Shown: piece by piece, positions 18,310 through 27,606 of the stretch
Layout of the letters: every line of letters starts with the position of its first letter
Position numbering within the stretch: position 1 is the stretch's first letter
Source of the DNA: CBDAUN01 sp965200645
GTDB lineage: Bacteria; Pseudomonadota; Gammaproteobacteria; Arenicellales; JAJDZL01
NCBI GenBank assembly: GCA_965200645.1
Contig: CBDAUN010000003.1
Coordinates: 186,001-250,000 of the forward strand
DNA length: 64,000 nucleotides
Direction: 5' to 3'
Program-made: the position numbers and the translations under genes
The notes under the pieces: generated by a model
What the model was told of the DNA's origin: nothing
The model's input: the letters and a program-made list of their open reading frames with translations, nothing else
Database searches by the model: none

Positions 18310-19386
18310 TTAGAGCAAAGGAACAATGTCGGTTTCGAATCGCTTGTTCCAATTATCCAACTCTGTGCCCAAATGATCCCAATCCGGTATTACTGAATAT
18401 TGTGCAGCTTCTTCAGTAGAAAATCGAAGGTGTTCGATGTCGTGTTCAGCCTTTCCATTGACTGGAACTTCTCCTACTTCTTGGTAATACAGTTCGCTGT
18501 TTTCCTTGTTGATGGTGAAGTTTGCAAAATCAAAGGCAGCTTCTTTATTGTTTGAACTAGACAACACCATCCAGCCGCTAACAAATAGCATAGTCTTGAG
18601 CGAAGGATCAGTTTTAGTCAAGTGTTTGAGAGTTGTTCCCTTAATGCCACCCAAAGTACCTTGGTCTACAAATGTTACGGACGTTTCACCGGTTTCAAGT
18701 GAGGTGATAACGTCGGAAGTATTCGCAGATACACGGCCAATATTTCCCACCTTTGCCATTTCTGCTAAAAATTCCCAACCGGGTTCCATGTTGTATTCAT
18801 CGCCACCTAAAGCTTTGGAAAGTGCTACAACTTGCAAATTAGTATTTAACGTTGGATTTGGCCACAATATTTGACCTTGTAGTTTTGGGTCCAATAAGTC
18901 ATTAACTGCTGTAATTTCAATAGGGCAGTTGTCTGGCGCATAAGTGAAGAAAACGCCACTGGTGCCGCGCGGAATATTCTTCCAGTTGCCATCTTCATCC
19001 TTGGTGATGAGACTTTCAGGCACGTCTGCTAAATTTGGACAATCTTCCAAAGTCACAGTTTCAGCCCAACCTTCTCGAATCATTGATAAAAAGACAGGAC
19101 TCCAGTTGTCGACTAGGTCGTAGGGCGGATTTGGCCAAGCCGCCTTAATTTTTGGCAGAATAGATGCAGCGCCACCTGAATGCAGCGTCCAGGTAATATC
19201 AGTCTTACCCCATGCTTTTGCAATTTTCTTTGAGTTGTCTATCCAAGGCGGACCCCAGTCAACAACGGATAGTGATGATTGTGCGTGACTTGTATTGATA
19301 AACGGAAAGGACATTGTAGCTACTGCTACACCACCCGCTGCCGTCGTTTTCAATATGTCTCGACGAGTGAATTTCGATTTCATCAT
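18310..19386 (-). CDS. Periplasmic solute-binding protein with Tat signal (PotD-like)
   Basis: 358-residue extracellular solute-binding protein. The N-terminus has a twin-arginine motif (TRRDILK, residues 7-13), a hydrophobic stretch to residue 30 and a cleavage site near SHAQ, so it is probably exported folded. GGAG sits before two adjacent ATG codons; the second is equally good. It is the first gene of the importer/ectoine-type operon, behind a strong promoter. It captures the imported solute; PotD-type proteins bind polyamines, betaines or similar amines. Confidence 0.9.
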   Translation of the reverse strand: MMKSKFTRRDILKTTAAGGVAVATMSFPFINTSHAQSSLSVVDWGPPWIDNSKKIAKAWGKTDITWTLHSGGAASILPKIKAAWPNPPYDLVDNWSPVFLSMIREGWAETVTLEDCPNLADVPESLITKDEDGNWKNIPRGTSGVFFTYAPDNCPIEITAVNDLLDPKLQGQILWPNPTLNTNLQVVALSKALGGDEYNMEPGWEFLAEMAKVGNIGRVSANTSDVITSLETGETSVTFVDQGTLGGIKGTTLKHLTKTDPSLKTMLFVSGWMVLSSSNNKEAAFDFANFTINKENSELYYQEVGEVPVNGKAEHDIEHLRFSTEEAAQYSVIPDWDHLGTELDNWNKRFETDIVPLL

Positions 19387-19513
19387 TCTTCTCCAATTCT
19401 AGTGAATACATTCAACAAATCCTGCTACAACATAAATCGTTGGGCTTTTCCGTTGGCTAACAAGCGTGGTAAAAATAACGATTGTTCGTCAAAGCACTGA
19501 CCTTTGAATTAGC

Positions 19514-19521
19514 TGTATACA
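19514..19521. promoter_or_regulatory. Candidate GntR operator TGTATACA
   Basis: A perfect 8-bp palindrome immediately downstream of the -10 box of the importer promoter, with a related TTGATACAA in the spacer. TGTATAC-type palindromes are common targets of FCD-domain GntR regulators, and such a regulator is encoded 90 bp away. Placement would block transcription start. Inferred, not proved. Confidence 0.5.
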
Positions 19522-19522
19522 T

Positions 19523-19551
19523 ATATAACTTGATACAATCTTTATTGTCAA
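19523..19551 (-). promoter_or_regulatory. Sigma-70 promoter for importer/ectoine-type operon
   Basis: On the minus strand: TTGACA as -35, a 17-bp spacer, and TTATAT as -10, close to consensus. The start of transcription would fall about 130 bp before the binding-protein ATG, inside the TGTATACA palindrome. Confidence 0.6.
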
Positions 19552-19609
19552 CTTACACTTGCCCAGATTTTTGGAAGAAAAAATTCATGGATTTGACTGA
19601 GTTTTTCAA

Positions 19610-20374
19610 ATGGATGACCAAATAATGAGTAGCAACTTATCGTCACTACCGACAATGTCTGAACGACGTGTAACCGCAACGGAGCGGCACTCAAGAATTT
19701 ACAGCACTATTCGAGAACGAATATCGTTACTGGAGTACCCGCCGAGTACTGTAATTGGTGAAAATGAACTTGCAAAGGAGTTTGGCGTTAGCCGCACGCC
19801 GATTCGAAGTGTACTGCAGCGATTGAACTTTGAAGGACTCGTCGACATTCGCAATGGGGTTGGCACTGTCGTAACCGACATCGACCTAAAAACTATGAAG
19901 GAAGTTTATGACCTTCGAATGTATCTGACCGAATTGGTTAGCGAGCTTTCGCCTCTAGAGATATCGGACCAGCATATTCTGGGGATGGAAAAATTGGTTT
20001 CCAAGGCAAAAGCTATGCATGCCAAACGCGACTTGCAAGGATACGGTCGGTTGTGTAATGAATTACACGAAATCTTAATTTCGCTGATTGGAAGTGCGCC
20101 ATTAAAAGAAATCACAGACAACCTATACTACCGTTCTGCTCGAATATGGATTACGTTTCTTCCAAATCTAGATTGGAATCAAGTTATTTCGGATTTGGAC
20201 TTGGAGATTTCCGAAATGCTTGCAGCTTTGAAGCGTGACGACTTGCGAGGCGCTGTCCAAGTGCGTCGATTTTACCTGCATAGTCTCTTGACTCGCATAA
20301 GCGATTATCTAAAAGGCAGCTCAACCAATCCTCTAGGCTCAATCGATGTAAATCGTATAGTTTCTACCCGTTAG
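19610..20374 (+). CDS. GntR-family regulator, FadR/FCD subfamily
   Basis: 254 residues. An N-terminal winged helix-turn-helix spans about residues 25-95 (ENELAKEFGVSRTPIRSVLQRL is the recognition region) and an all-helical FCD ligand domain covers about 105-235. It is divergent from the binding-protein gene with a 223-bp shared control region, and is followed 15 bp later by a flavoprotein gene. It likely represses or activates the importer/catabolic operon in response to a small acid or amine. The start could also be the ATG five codons downstream. Ectoine clusters usually carry a MocR-type regulator (EnuR) or another type, so this pairing is less usual. Confidence 0.88.
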   Translation: MDDQIMSSNLSSLPTMSERRVTATERHSRIYSTIRERISLLEYPPSTVIGENELAKEFGVSRTPIRSVLQRLNFEGLVDIRNGVGTVVTDIDLKTMKEVYDLRMYLTELVSELSPLEISDQHILGMEKLVSKAKAMHAKRDLQGYGRLCNELHEILISLIGSAPLKEITDNLYYRSARIWITFLPNLDWNQVISDLDLEISEMLAALKRDDLRGAVQVRRFYLHSLLTRISDYLKGSSTNPLGSIDVNRIVSTR

Positions 20375-20389
20375 CCTTCGAAAATTTCC

Positions 20390-22813
20390 TTGAACCCACC
20401 ATCACACGCCCGAGTAGTCATTTGTGGTGGTGGAATTGCAGGTGCCAGTGTTGCCTACCATTTGCCAAAGTTTGGAATCAATGATGCTGTACTGTTGGAG
20501 CGCCACCAACTAACTTCGGGTACTACATGGCATGCAGCTGGGTTGATCATGCAGTTGCGTTCTACCCATCAGTTGACCGAATTGGCGAGGTACAACGTAG
20601 AACTATATGCAGGGCTTGAGAAGGAAACAGGGATAGCCACTGGGTTCAAACAAAATGGTACATTGGGTATTTGCCGCACTAAGGACCGACTCTTTGAAAG
20701 TCAAAAACTAGCATCACAAGCAAAGTGCTTCGACATAGAAGCGTATGTAATCTCTCCCACTGAAGCGAAGGGCCTTTATCCTCCTTTGGATACGACACAT
20801 TTGGAGGGTGCAATTTTCATTCCCAAAGATGGGCAAACTAACCCCGTCGACACCACCATGTCTCTGATTGCCGGAGCAAGGCATAAGGGCATAAAAATTA
20901 TTGAACACATTGAAGTATTGTGCTTGGAAGTACTGCCTTCAAGGGAGTATCTTGTACATACTCAACATGGTTCGGTCCAATGTGAAGTGTTACTTCTCGC
21001 TTGCGGCTTGTGGACTCGAAAATTAGCTTCTCAGTTGGGTATATCTGTCCCTCTTTATCCCTGTGAACACTACTATATTGTCACAGAACCACTAGAGTTT
21101 CTAACTCCTAATCTTCCCGTTTTAAGGGATACGGATGGATACAACTACGTTAAAGAGGATGCAGGGAGGTTGTTGGTCGGAGCATTTGAACCAACCGGTA
21201 AGTCTATAGATTTTGACCAGATTCCTAAAGATATACCATTCATTGAACTTCCTGAAGATTGGGATCAGTTTGAACTTCCATACCTCAAAGCGACTGAAGT
21301 ACTGCCTGACTTAAAACATGCTGGTATTGCACGGTTTTTAAGCGGACCCGAGAGTTTTACGCCGGACCTGATGTTTTCATTAGGCGAAGTTTTGACACTA
21401 CCAAATTGCTACATTTCAGCTGGCTATAACTCAGAGGGAATTGAATTGAATCCAGGTGCCGGAAGGTATTTGGCTGAATGGATAGCTAAGGGCAAACCAC
21501 TTATTGACTTGAGTGAATCTCGACTTGACCGATTTCACCATTTTCAAAATAACACCAAGTATTTGTGTGAACGCAGCAGTGAAGTTTTAGGTTTGCACTA
21601 TAGGAACCACTGGCCTCACCGACAAAAGTTGTCTAGCAGAAATGTGCGTAAAAGTGTTCTTCACGACCGCTGGGCTGACTTAAACGCAAGTTTCGGAGAG
21701 TCTTTAGGATGGGAACGGCCAATGTGGTTTGCCGGAAAGAATTTGAGCAACGAAAATGTCTACTCTCATACCTATCCCAATTGGTTTGAATTTACAGCCC
21801 AAGAATGTAAGGCTGCGCGCAGTAGTGTGGTAATTTTCGATCAAAGTTCCTTCGGTAAACTATTGGTGCATGGAAAAGATGCATGCAATTATTTACAGTG
21901 GCTGTGCTGTCGAAATGTAGATGTGCCAATCGGTCGGGTAGTTTATACATTTATGCTCAACGACAAAGGTGGTATTGAGGTGGATGCGACTGTGAATCGA
22001 ATCGATAAAGATAAGTTCTTGGTTGTGACATCCGCTGCCTCGCAACCTCGAGATATAAGCTGGATTATGAGTAACCTGCCGGAAGACAAGTATGTATGCC
22101 TTTCTGACCTTACTTCCAACTATACCGTTTTATCGATTCAGGGGCCAAGCTCAAGAGATCTTCTGGCGGGATTGACTAGCGCTGACCTCAGTGATGACGC
22201 ATTCCCGTACTCTACTTCGCAAGTAATTGAATTAGGTTATGGCCATGCGATTTGTAATCGTATGTCCTTCGTTGGAGAATTGGGTTGGGAGTTGTTCATC
22301 GCCACCGAATTTGCTCAGAACATCACCGACCAAATATTAATGCATGGCAAAAGATTTGCTCTTAACCCTGCCGGTTATCATGCACTCGAGCATCTTCGTA
22401 TTGAAAGCGCCAATCGAGAGTTTGATCACGAACTTAGTTGTGAAGATACTCCCTACGAAGCAGGGCTTGGATTTACGGTTAACTTAAACAAGTCGATCGA
22501 CTTTCTGGGACAAAAATCCCTGGTATCACAAAGTCCTGCAAGTTTGAAAAAACGTCTTGTAAACTTCAAATTGCACAATTCCACACCAGTATTGTTTGGA
22601 CAAGAACCAATTGTATTAAACGATAAGATTGTGGGATATCTATCGTCGGGAGCATACAGTTTTAATTTAGAGTGCTCACTAGGGATGGGCTACGTACACC
22701 ATGAGGATGGTGTGACTGGTGCGTTACTAGATGGTGAAAGTTGGGCAGTCGAAGTTGCTGGGTGTCGGTTTTCCGCTACGGCGTCATTTAAAAATTTCTT
22801 GAACAGCCAATAA
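20390..22813 (+). CDS. Dimethylglycine/sarcosine dehydrogenase-like flavoprotein with GcvT domain
   Basis: 807 residues. An N-terminal FAD oxidase (GGGIAGASVAYHL, residues 13-25) carries His48 in TTWHAAG, the position that holds covalent FAD in dimethylglycine dehydrogenase. A C-terminal aminomethyltransferase (GcvT) fold from about residue 440 should hand the methylene unit to tetrahydrofolate. Such enzymes oxidatively demethylate N-methylated amino acids and pass electrons to ETF, whose quinone oxidoreductase is in this window. The TTG start is forced, because the FAD loop begins at residue 9. It is co-directional with the GntR gene, 15 bp apart. Substrate unknown. Confidence 0.88.
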   Translation: MNPPSHARVVICGGGIAGASVAYHLPKFGINDAVLLERHQLTSGTTWHAAGLIMQLRSTHQLTELARYNVELYAGLEKETGIATGFKQNGTLGICRTKDRLFESQKLASQAKCFDIEAYVISPTEAKGLYPPLDTTHLEGAIFIPKDGQTNPVDTTMSLIAGARHKGIKIIEHIEVLCLEVLPSREYLVHTQHGSVQCEVLLLACGLWTRKLASQLGISVPLYPCEHYYIVTEPLEFLTPNLPVLRDTDGYNYVKEDAGRLLVGAFEPTGKSIDFDQIPKDIPFIELPEDWDQFELPYLKATEVLPDLKHAGIARFLSGPESFTPDLMFSLGEVLTLPNCYISAGYNSEGIELNPGAGRYLAEWIAKGKPLIDLSESRLDRFHHFQNNTKYLCERSSEVLGLHYRNHWPHRQKLSSRNVRKSVLHDRWADLNASFGESLGWERPMWFAGKNLSNENVYSHTYPNWFEFTAQECKAARSSVVIFDQSSFGKLLVHGKDACNYLQWLCCRNVDVPIGRVVYTFMLNDKGGIEVDATVNRIDKDKFLVVTSAASQPRDISWIMSNLPEDKYVCLSDLTSNYTVLSIQGPSSRDLLAGLTSADLSDDAFPYSTSQVIELGYGHAICNRMSFVGELGWELFIATEFAQNITDQILMHGKRFALNPAGYHALEHLRIESANREFDHELSCEDTPYEAGLGFTVNLNKSIDFLGQKSLVSQSPASLKKRLVNFKLHNSTPVLFGQEPIVLNDKIVGYLSSGAYSFNLECSLGMGYVHHEDGVTGALLDGESWAVEVAGCRFSATASFKNFLNSQ

Positions 22814-22870
22814 CTAAATTCGGAAGTCGGTCCTACAGATTAACTTTCTTTGACGTCTAGCACTTCCGTA

Positions 22871-23506
22871 TTAGATGCGACTCAATCGATCCATGGCTGG
22901 ATTCCGAAAGAGTCCATTATCAGCTAGATAGTCAAAGAGAAATTCTATGGAATCGAGTCCCCAGAAAATCTCGCCATCAATCACGAAAGTTGGGACTCCG
23001 AATACGCCCAGTTCAATAGCGGATTCTGTATTGGTTCTCAGTGCCATCTTTACTTCAGGTGCACTTATTTGTTCGATACTGTTGGTAATGCTCAGTACTT
23101 CACATACTGCATTCCAACACTCCTGACTGGTTGGGTCCAAATCACGAGTCCACAAAACTTCGTAGATTTTTGAAACTATATCTTGAGAGTTTCCCAGTGC
23201 TATAGAAAGACGAAGATACGGTAGGGGGTTGAATGGATGTGGACTTGGAATTTTGAAGGTTACATCCAGTTTTTCAGCCAGCCAGGTCGTATGTCTATAG
23301 GTAAATTGGCGTTTACCTTCTACTTCGACGGGTCCGAGTTGTCCCCAGTGTTTCAACAAACCTGCGAATAGAACTGGAATATGATTGATTCTTACGTTGT
23401 TTGGCAACCGGTGCAGTTGTTCGTTGAGTAAATACGCGAAAGGGGAAACATAGTCAAAGTAAAGGTCGACGTTGCGGCACTTGGATTCTGAGCTGGGTAT
23501 AGACAT
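22871..23506 (-). CDS. 2-hydroxychromene-2-carboxylate isomerase / DsbA-family
   Basis: 211-residue DsbA-fold protein of the HCCA isomerase (kappa-class GST) group: VDLYFDYVSPFAYLL near residue 14, GVFGVPTFVIDGEIFWGLDSIEFL near residue 168. There is no CxxC at the active site, as in glutathione-dependent isomerases. These enzymes isomerise intermediates of aromatic ring degradation, but similar proteins occur widely without such pathways, and I see no ring-cleavage genes here. It lies 60 bp downstream of the acyl-CoA ligase gene on the same strand. Confidence 0.85.
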   Translation of the reverse strand: MSIPSSESKCRNVDLYFDYVSPFAYLLNEQLHRLPNNVRINHIPVLFAGLLKHWGQLGPVEVEGKRQFTYRHTTWLAEKLDVTFKIPSPHPFNPLPYLRLSIALGNSQDIVSKIYEVLWTRDLDPTSQECWNAVCEVLSITNSIEQISAPEVKMALRTNTESAIELGVFGVPTFVIDGEIFWGLDSIEFLFDYLADNGLFRNPAMDRLSRI

Positions 23507-23566
23507 ATGACTAAATTGAACTTTCCGAAAAGAGCTAAAGATGTCAAACTACTTGAAGCTGAGACC

Positions 23567-25195
23567 TTAAAGTGACTCCGCTTGCTGACGCAAAAGGAAT
23601 TTCTGAATTTTTCCTGTTGAAGTTTTTGGTAAGTCTCCAAAAATTACTGTTCTTGGTGCCTTGTAACGCGCCATATTAATTTTACAGTGCTCAATAATTT
23701 CTTCTGCACTCGGCTGGGGTGATATGGAAGGGTTCAGGGTTACAAACGCACAGGGTGATTCGCCCCATTTTTCATCCGGACGGGCGACAACGGCGGCTTC
23801 CATCACTGCCGGATGTTGAAATAACACGTCTTCCACTTCAATTGAAGAGATATTTTCTCCGCCGGAGATGATGATGTCTTTTGATCGGTCTTTCAGTTGA
23901 ATATATCGGTCGTCATGCATGACTCCAAGATCGCCTGAGTGAAACCAGCCATCCTGAAACGCTTCGGAGGTTGCCTTGTGGTTTTTCAAATATCCTTTCA
24001 TGACATTGTTGCCGCGAAACATAACTTCGCCCATGCTGACACCATCGGCTGATGTTTTTTCCATATTCTCTGGGTCCATAATCTCCAAACCCGCCAGTGC
24101 GATATAGGGCACTCCTTGTCTTGACTTGAGCGAAGCCCGTTCTAATTCGGACAGTTTGTCCCACTCACTATGCCACTCACAAATCACCCCAGGGCCGTAA
24201 GTTTCCGTTAGTCCATAAACATGAGTCATCAAAAAGCCGCTTTTTTCCATTCTTGCCAGCACGGTTGCCGGAGGTGGTGCTGCTGCAGTCATTACGTTTA
24301 CAACATGAGGAAGTTCACAGCGTTGCTCATCACTTGCATTGACGATCATATTCAAAATAATTGGCGCGCCGCAAAAATGAGTCACACCATGTTCCGCGAT
24401 AGAATTGAAGATGTTTACTGCATCGACTTTGCGCATGCAAATATTCGTTCCCCCCATTAATGCAATGGTCCATGGAAAACACCAGCCGTTGCAGTGAAAC
24501 ATCGGAAGAGTCCAAAGATAGACTGGATTTGAGCGCAACTTCCAATTAACTGCGTTGCTCAAAGCATTCAAATAGGCTCCACGAAAACTGTAAACAACTC
24601 CCTTAGGATTACCTGTTGTTCCGGAGGTGTAGTTTAGTGAAATGGCATCCCACTCATCCTGCGGCAGGCGCCAGGCAAAATTTGAGTCTCCTTGACTCAA
24701 ACAGGATTCGTAGTCCTCACTGGTGCTAATGGATTTATATTGCACTGCATCATCAGATACTTCTATAATAGGGATTTGCCGATCAACTTGCTGCAGCGCA
24801 TCTTCAACGACACTACTAAATTCACAATCAGTAATGAGTAGTTTAGTTTCAGCGTGGTTGAGTATGAAGGCAATTGACTTCGAATCTAACCGAGTATTCA
24901 AAGTGTTCAGAACCGCACCGGTAGCGGGTACACCAAAATGCGCTTCATACATAGCAGGTATGTTTGATGCGATGATTGAAACAGTATCCCCATAGCCAAT
25001 TCCAGCCTGAGTAAGAAACGAAGCCAGTCTGCGACACCGCTCAAATGTTTCGCTCCATGTATAGGTTCGTTCACCGTAAATCACCGACGCACGAGTCGGG
25101 TAGACCCGAGCGCTTCGTTCAATAAATCCTAGTGGAGACAATGGAACGTAATTTGCACGATTCTTTTCGAGGTCAAATTCGAAGGGATTGGTCAT
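23567..25195 (-). CDS. AMP-forming acyl-CoA synthetase (medium-chain/DmdB-like)
   Basis: 542-residue ANL-superfamily ligase. The AMP loop YTSGTTGNPKGV lies near residue 190, YGLTETYGP near 320, FHSGDLG near 420, and the C-terminal lysine is in LPKTSTGKIQKF near residue 530. It activates a fatty or other organic acid to its CoA thioester. The architecture fits the AlkK/DmdB group, which includes methylmercaptopropionate-CoA ligase; substrate cannot be decided by eye. It is divergent from phaJ-phaC, suggesting acyl-CoA flow to the PHA genes. Confidence 0.88.
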   Translation of the reverse strand: MTNPFEFDLEKNRANYVPLSPLGFIERSARVYPTRASVIYGERTYTWSETFERCRRLASFLTQAGIGYGDTVSIIASNIPAMYEAHFGVPATGAVLNTLNTRLDSKSIAFILNHAETKLLITDCEFSSVVEDALQQVDRQIPIIEVSDDAVQYKSISTSEDYESCLSQGDSNFAWRLPQDEWDAISLNYTSGTTGNPKGVVYSFRGAYLNALSNAVNWKLRSNPVYLWTLPMFHCNGWCFPWTIALMGGTNICMRKVDAVNIFNSIAEHGVTHFCGAPIILNMIVNASDEQRCELPHVVNVMTAAAPPPATVLARMEKSGFLMTHVYGLTETYGPGVICEWHSEWDKLSELERASLKSRQGVPYIALAGLEIMDPENMEKTSADGVSMGEVMFRGNNVMKGYLKNHKATSEAFQDGWFHSGDLGVMHDDRYIQLKDRSKDIIISGGENISSIEVEDVLFQHPAVMEAAVVARPDEKWGESPCAFVTLNPSISPQPSAEEIIEHCKINMARYKAPRTVIFGDLPKTSTGKIQKFLLRQQAESL

Positions 25196-25295
25196 AGGTA
25201 TAAGGGTTCGGCTGAATAAAGAAAACGATTATATTTAATTCAATATTGAACTATTCACGGCAAACGGGCAGTATCACAATAACGGAGATTAAACA

Positions 25296-25751
25296 ATGGT
25301 AGATGAAGAAACTCTAGATGCCATGCATGGCTATTTCTTTGAAGAACTTTCAGTAGGAATGACCGCCGTTCATGGCAAGACTTTGACGGATGCAGATGTG
25401 TTACTGTTCACTGGTGTATCCGGTGACACCAATCCGTTGCATCAGAACAAGGAATTCGCCAGTCAGACTCCATTTGGCGAACCAATCGTGCACGGAATGC
25501 TTACCGCAAGTCTCCTTTCAACACTCATTGGCACCAAGCTTCCCGGCCCAGGCTGTATTTACATGGACCAAAGCTTAAAGTTTCTGGTACCTGTTCGAGT
25601 TGGCGATACCGTTGTTGCCAAAGTCAAAATCGCGGAGCTGGACGAGGAGCGACCCTATGCGATTTTAGACACAGTCTGCGAGGTCGACGATAAAGTCGTT
25701 TTAAGCGGTCAAGCCAAGGTAAAAGTCCCGCGAAAATCGAACGGAATTTAG
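25296..25751 (+). CDS. phaJ: (R)-specific enoyl-CoA hydratase (MaoC-like)
   Basis: 151-residue single hot-dog MaoC-like protein. The hydratase motif is present: Asp44 and His49 in SGDTNPLHQN, then PIVHGMLTAS. It hydrates trans-2-enoyl-CoA to (R)-3-hydroxyacyl-CoA, the monomer for PHA synthase, whose gene follows 34 bp later on the same strand. GGAG before the ATG. The PhaJ role is supported by this neighbour. Confidence 0.88.
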   Translation: MVDEETLDAMHGYFFEELSVGMTAVHGKTLTDADVLLFTGVSGDTNPLHQNKEFASQTPFGEPIVHGMLTASLLSTLIGTKLPGPGCIYMDQSLKFLVPVRVGDTVVAKVKIAELDEERPYAILDTVCEVDDKVVLSGQAKVKVPRKSNGI

Positions 25752-25785
25752 ACTTCTAACTATTTCACTTAATCAAGGAAAAGTC

Positions 25786-27558
25786 ATGCAAGAACCATCA
25801 GAATCTTCAAGTTTTTCAGCTGACAAGAATTTAACCTTTACGGCAGGGGAGATGCTTGTTCAATACTCCCGAGTGATGCAGCAATTGGGTAAGAATCAGC
25901 CGGATGCTCATTCTTCCGATACACCTATGGAACTGGCTGGGCTATTCGCCTCTGCAATTTCTAGCAATCTTGCAAACACTGAAAAGATGATTAAATTAAA
26001 TGAACAAACTCAAAAGCAGTTCATTGAATTGGCCAATTACATGTGGAAGAAGGCACAAGGTGATGACCTGATATCTCCAATGCAGCCAGATGGTGATGAC
26101 ACCCGCTTTAGGTCTGATACATGGCAGAACAGTCCTTGGTTTAACGCGACTATGCAATCCTACTTATTGGGTGCTCAGTACTTTCAACAACTAACTGAAC
26201 CTCCAAAGCACTTTGACTCCAAGCAAGCTCATAAATTGAAGTTTTTTTCAGAACAGTTAACAGATGCTATGTCGCCTACGAACTATTTCTGGACTAATCC
26301 AGACGCCATTGAGCAGGCAGTGAAGACAAGTGGTAATAGCATTGTTGAAGGAATGAAGAACTTTGCGGACGATTTAGAGGCCGGTAACGGTGTTTCAATG
26401 GTTGATAAGTCAGCTTTCGAGTTGGGCGAGAACATCGCTACCACGCCAGGTAAGGTCATTGCAAGAAGTCCGCTAGCAGAACTGATTCAGTATGCTCCTG
26501 CAAAGGACAAAGTTTATGCTAATCCAATTATGATTATTCCGCCGTGGATAAACAAGTATTACATTCTCGACCTAAAGCCAAATAATTCCTTCATTTGCTG
26601 GCTGGTTGATCAAGGATATTCGGTGTTTGTAATCTCTTGGATTAATCCGGATGAATCCTATCGAGATACCAGTTTTGATGACTACCTGAAGTTTGGTCCG
26701 CTTTGGGCGATGGAGCAGATTAAGTCAGTTTCAAACTCAGCACAGATTAATGCCATAGGCTACTGTTTAGGCGGTACATTGCTAGCTACTCTGTTGAGTT
26801 ACCTGGCACACCACAACGATGAATCCATTCGCAGTGCAACATTTTTGACAACCATGATCGACTTTTCTGAGCCTGGAGATCTGGGAGTTTTTGTTGATGA
26901 AAAAAGTGTGACTCAGCTCGAACAGATGATGCATAAAACCGGCTATCTTGACGGTAGTTTTATGGCTTCGACATTTAGTTTGATGAGAGCGAAAGACTTG
27001 GTCTGGTTTTTTGTGATTAACAATTACCTGTTGGGTAACAAGCCCGGTGAGTTTGACCTTTTGTACTGGAATTCGGATTCGACCAGGATGCCAGCTCGCA
27101 TGCATAGCGAATATTTACGCTGGATGTATCTGGAAAATCGATTGTGTACCCCTGGTGCCTTGACAGTACTGGACACACCAATCGACTTGTCAAAGGTAAC
27201 TGTACCATGCTATTTTCTATCCACGGAGATGGACCATATTGCACCTTGGAAGTCAACCTATAGCGGAACTCAAAATTTCTCCGGCAAGGTAAGATTCACC
27301 TTGGGAGAGTCGGGGCACATCGCAGGTGTAATAAACCCACCAGAAAAGAAGAAGTACGGGTTTTGGTCCTGTGGTGATAGCCTTCCGGAGTCACCGGATG
27401 AGTGGTTGGAACAGGCGACTAACTACAAGGGTTCGTGGTGGTTAGACTGGCAAAAGTGGATACGCAGGCACCATGGCAAGAAAGTTGAAGCACAATGGCT
27501 CAAAGTTGGACTATTGAAGCCGCTCGCAGAAGCCCCTGGTACTTACGTAAAAATGTAA
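25786..27558 (+). CDS. phaC: Class I polyhydroxyalkanoate synthase
   Basis: 590-residue class I PHA synthase, usual length. The catalytic cysteine is Cys327 in the lipase-like box IGYCLGG; the aspartate is in TEMDHIAPWKS near residue 485 and the histidine in GESGHIAGVINPP near 515. It polymerises (R)-3-hydroxyacyl-CoA into cytoplasmic PHA granules. It lies directly after phaJ, which can feed it from beta-oxidation. No phaA, phaB, phasin or depolymerase gene is nearby, though a BdhA is at the left end of the window. Confidence 0.95.
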   Translation: MQEPSESSSFSADKNLTFTAGEMLVQYSRVMQQLGKNQPDAHSSDTPMELAGLFASAISSNLANTEKMIKLNEQTQKQFIELANYMWKKAQGDDLISPMQPDGDDTRFRSDTWQNSPWFNATMQSYLLGAQYFQQLTEPPKHFDSKQAHKLKFFSEQLTDAMSPTNYFWTNPDAIEQAVKTSGNSIVEGMKNFADDLEAGNGVSMVDKSAFELGENIATTPGKVIARSPLAELIQYAPAKDKVYANPIMIIPPWINKYYILDLKPNNSFICWLVDQGYSVFVISWINPDESYRDTSFDDYLKFGPLWAMEQIKSVSNSAQINAIGYCLGGTLLATLLSYLAHHNDESIRSATFLTTMIDFSEPGDLGVFVDEKSVTQLEQMMHKTGYLDGSFMASTFSLMRAKDLVWFFVINNYLLGNKPGEFDLLYWNSDSTRMPARMHSEYLRWMYLENRLCTPGALTVLDTPIDLSKVTVPCYFLSTEMDHIAPWKSTYSGTQNFSGKVRFTLGESGHIAGVINPPEKKKYGFWSCGDSLPESPDEWLEQATNYKGSWWLDWQKWIRRHHGKKVEAQWLKVGLLKPLAEAPGTYVKM

Positions 27559-27606
27559 GTGACTCTCGCCGAGGGATGGATTTGAAAATTCCTAACAGGT
27601 GCTGCT

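Noticed and set aside
22824..22871. CGGAAGT/ACTTCCG inverted repeat between the FAD/GcvT and HCCA isomerase genes, considered as a terminator
   Set aside because: Only 7 bp with a loop of more than 30 nt and no T-run.
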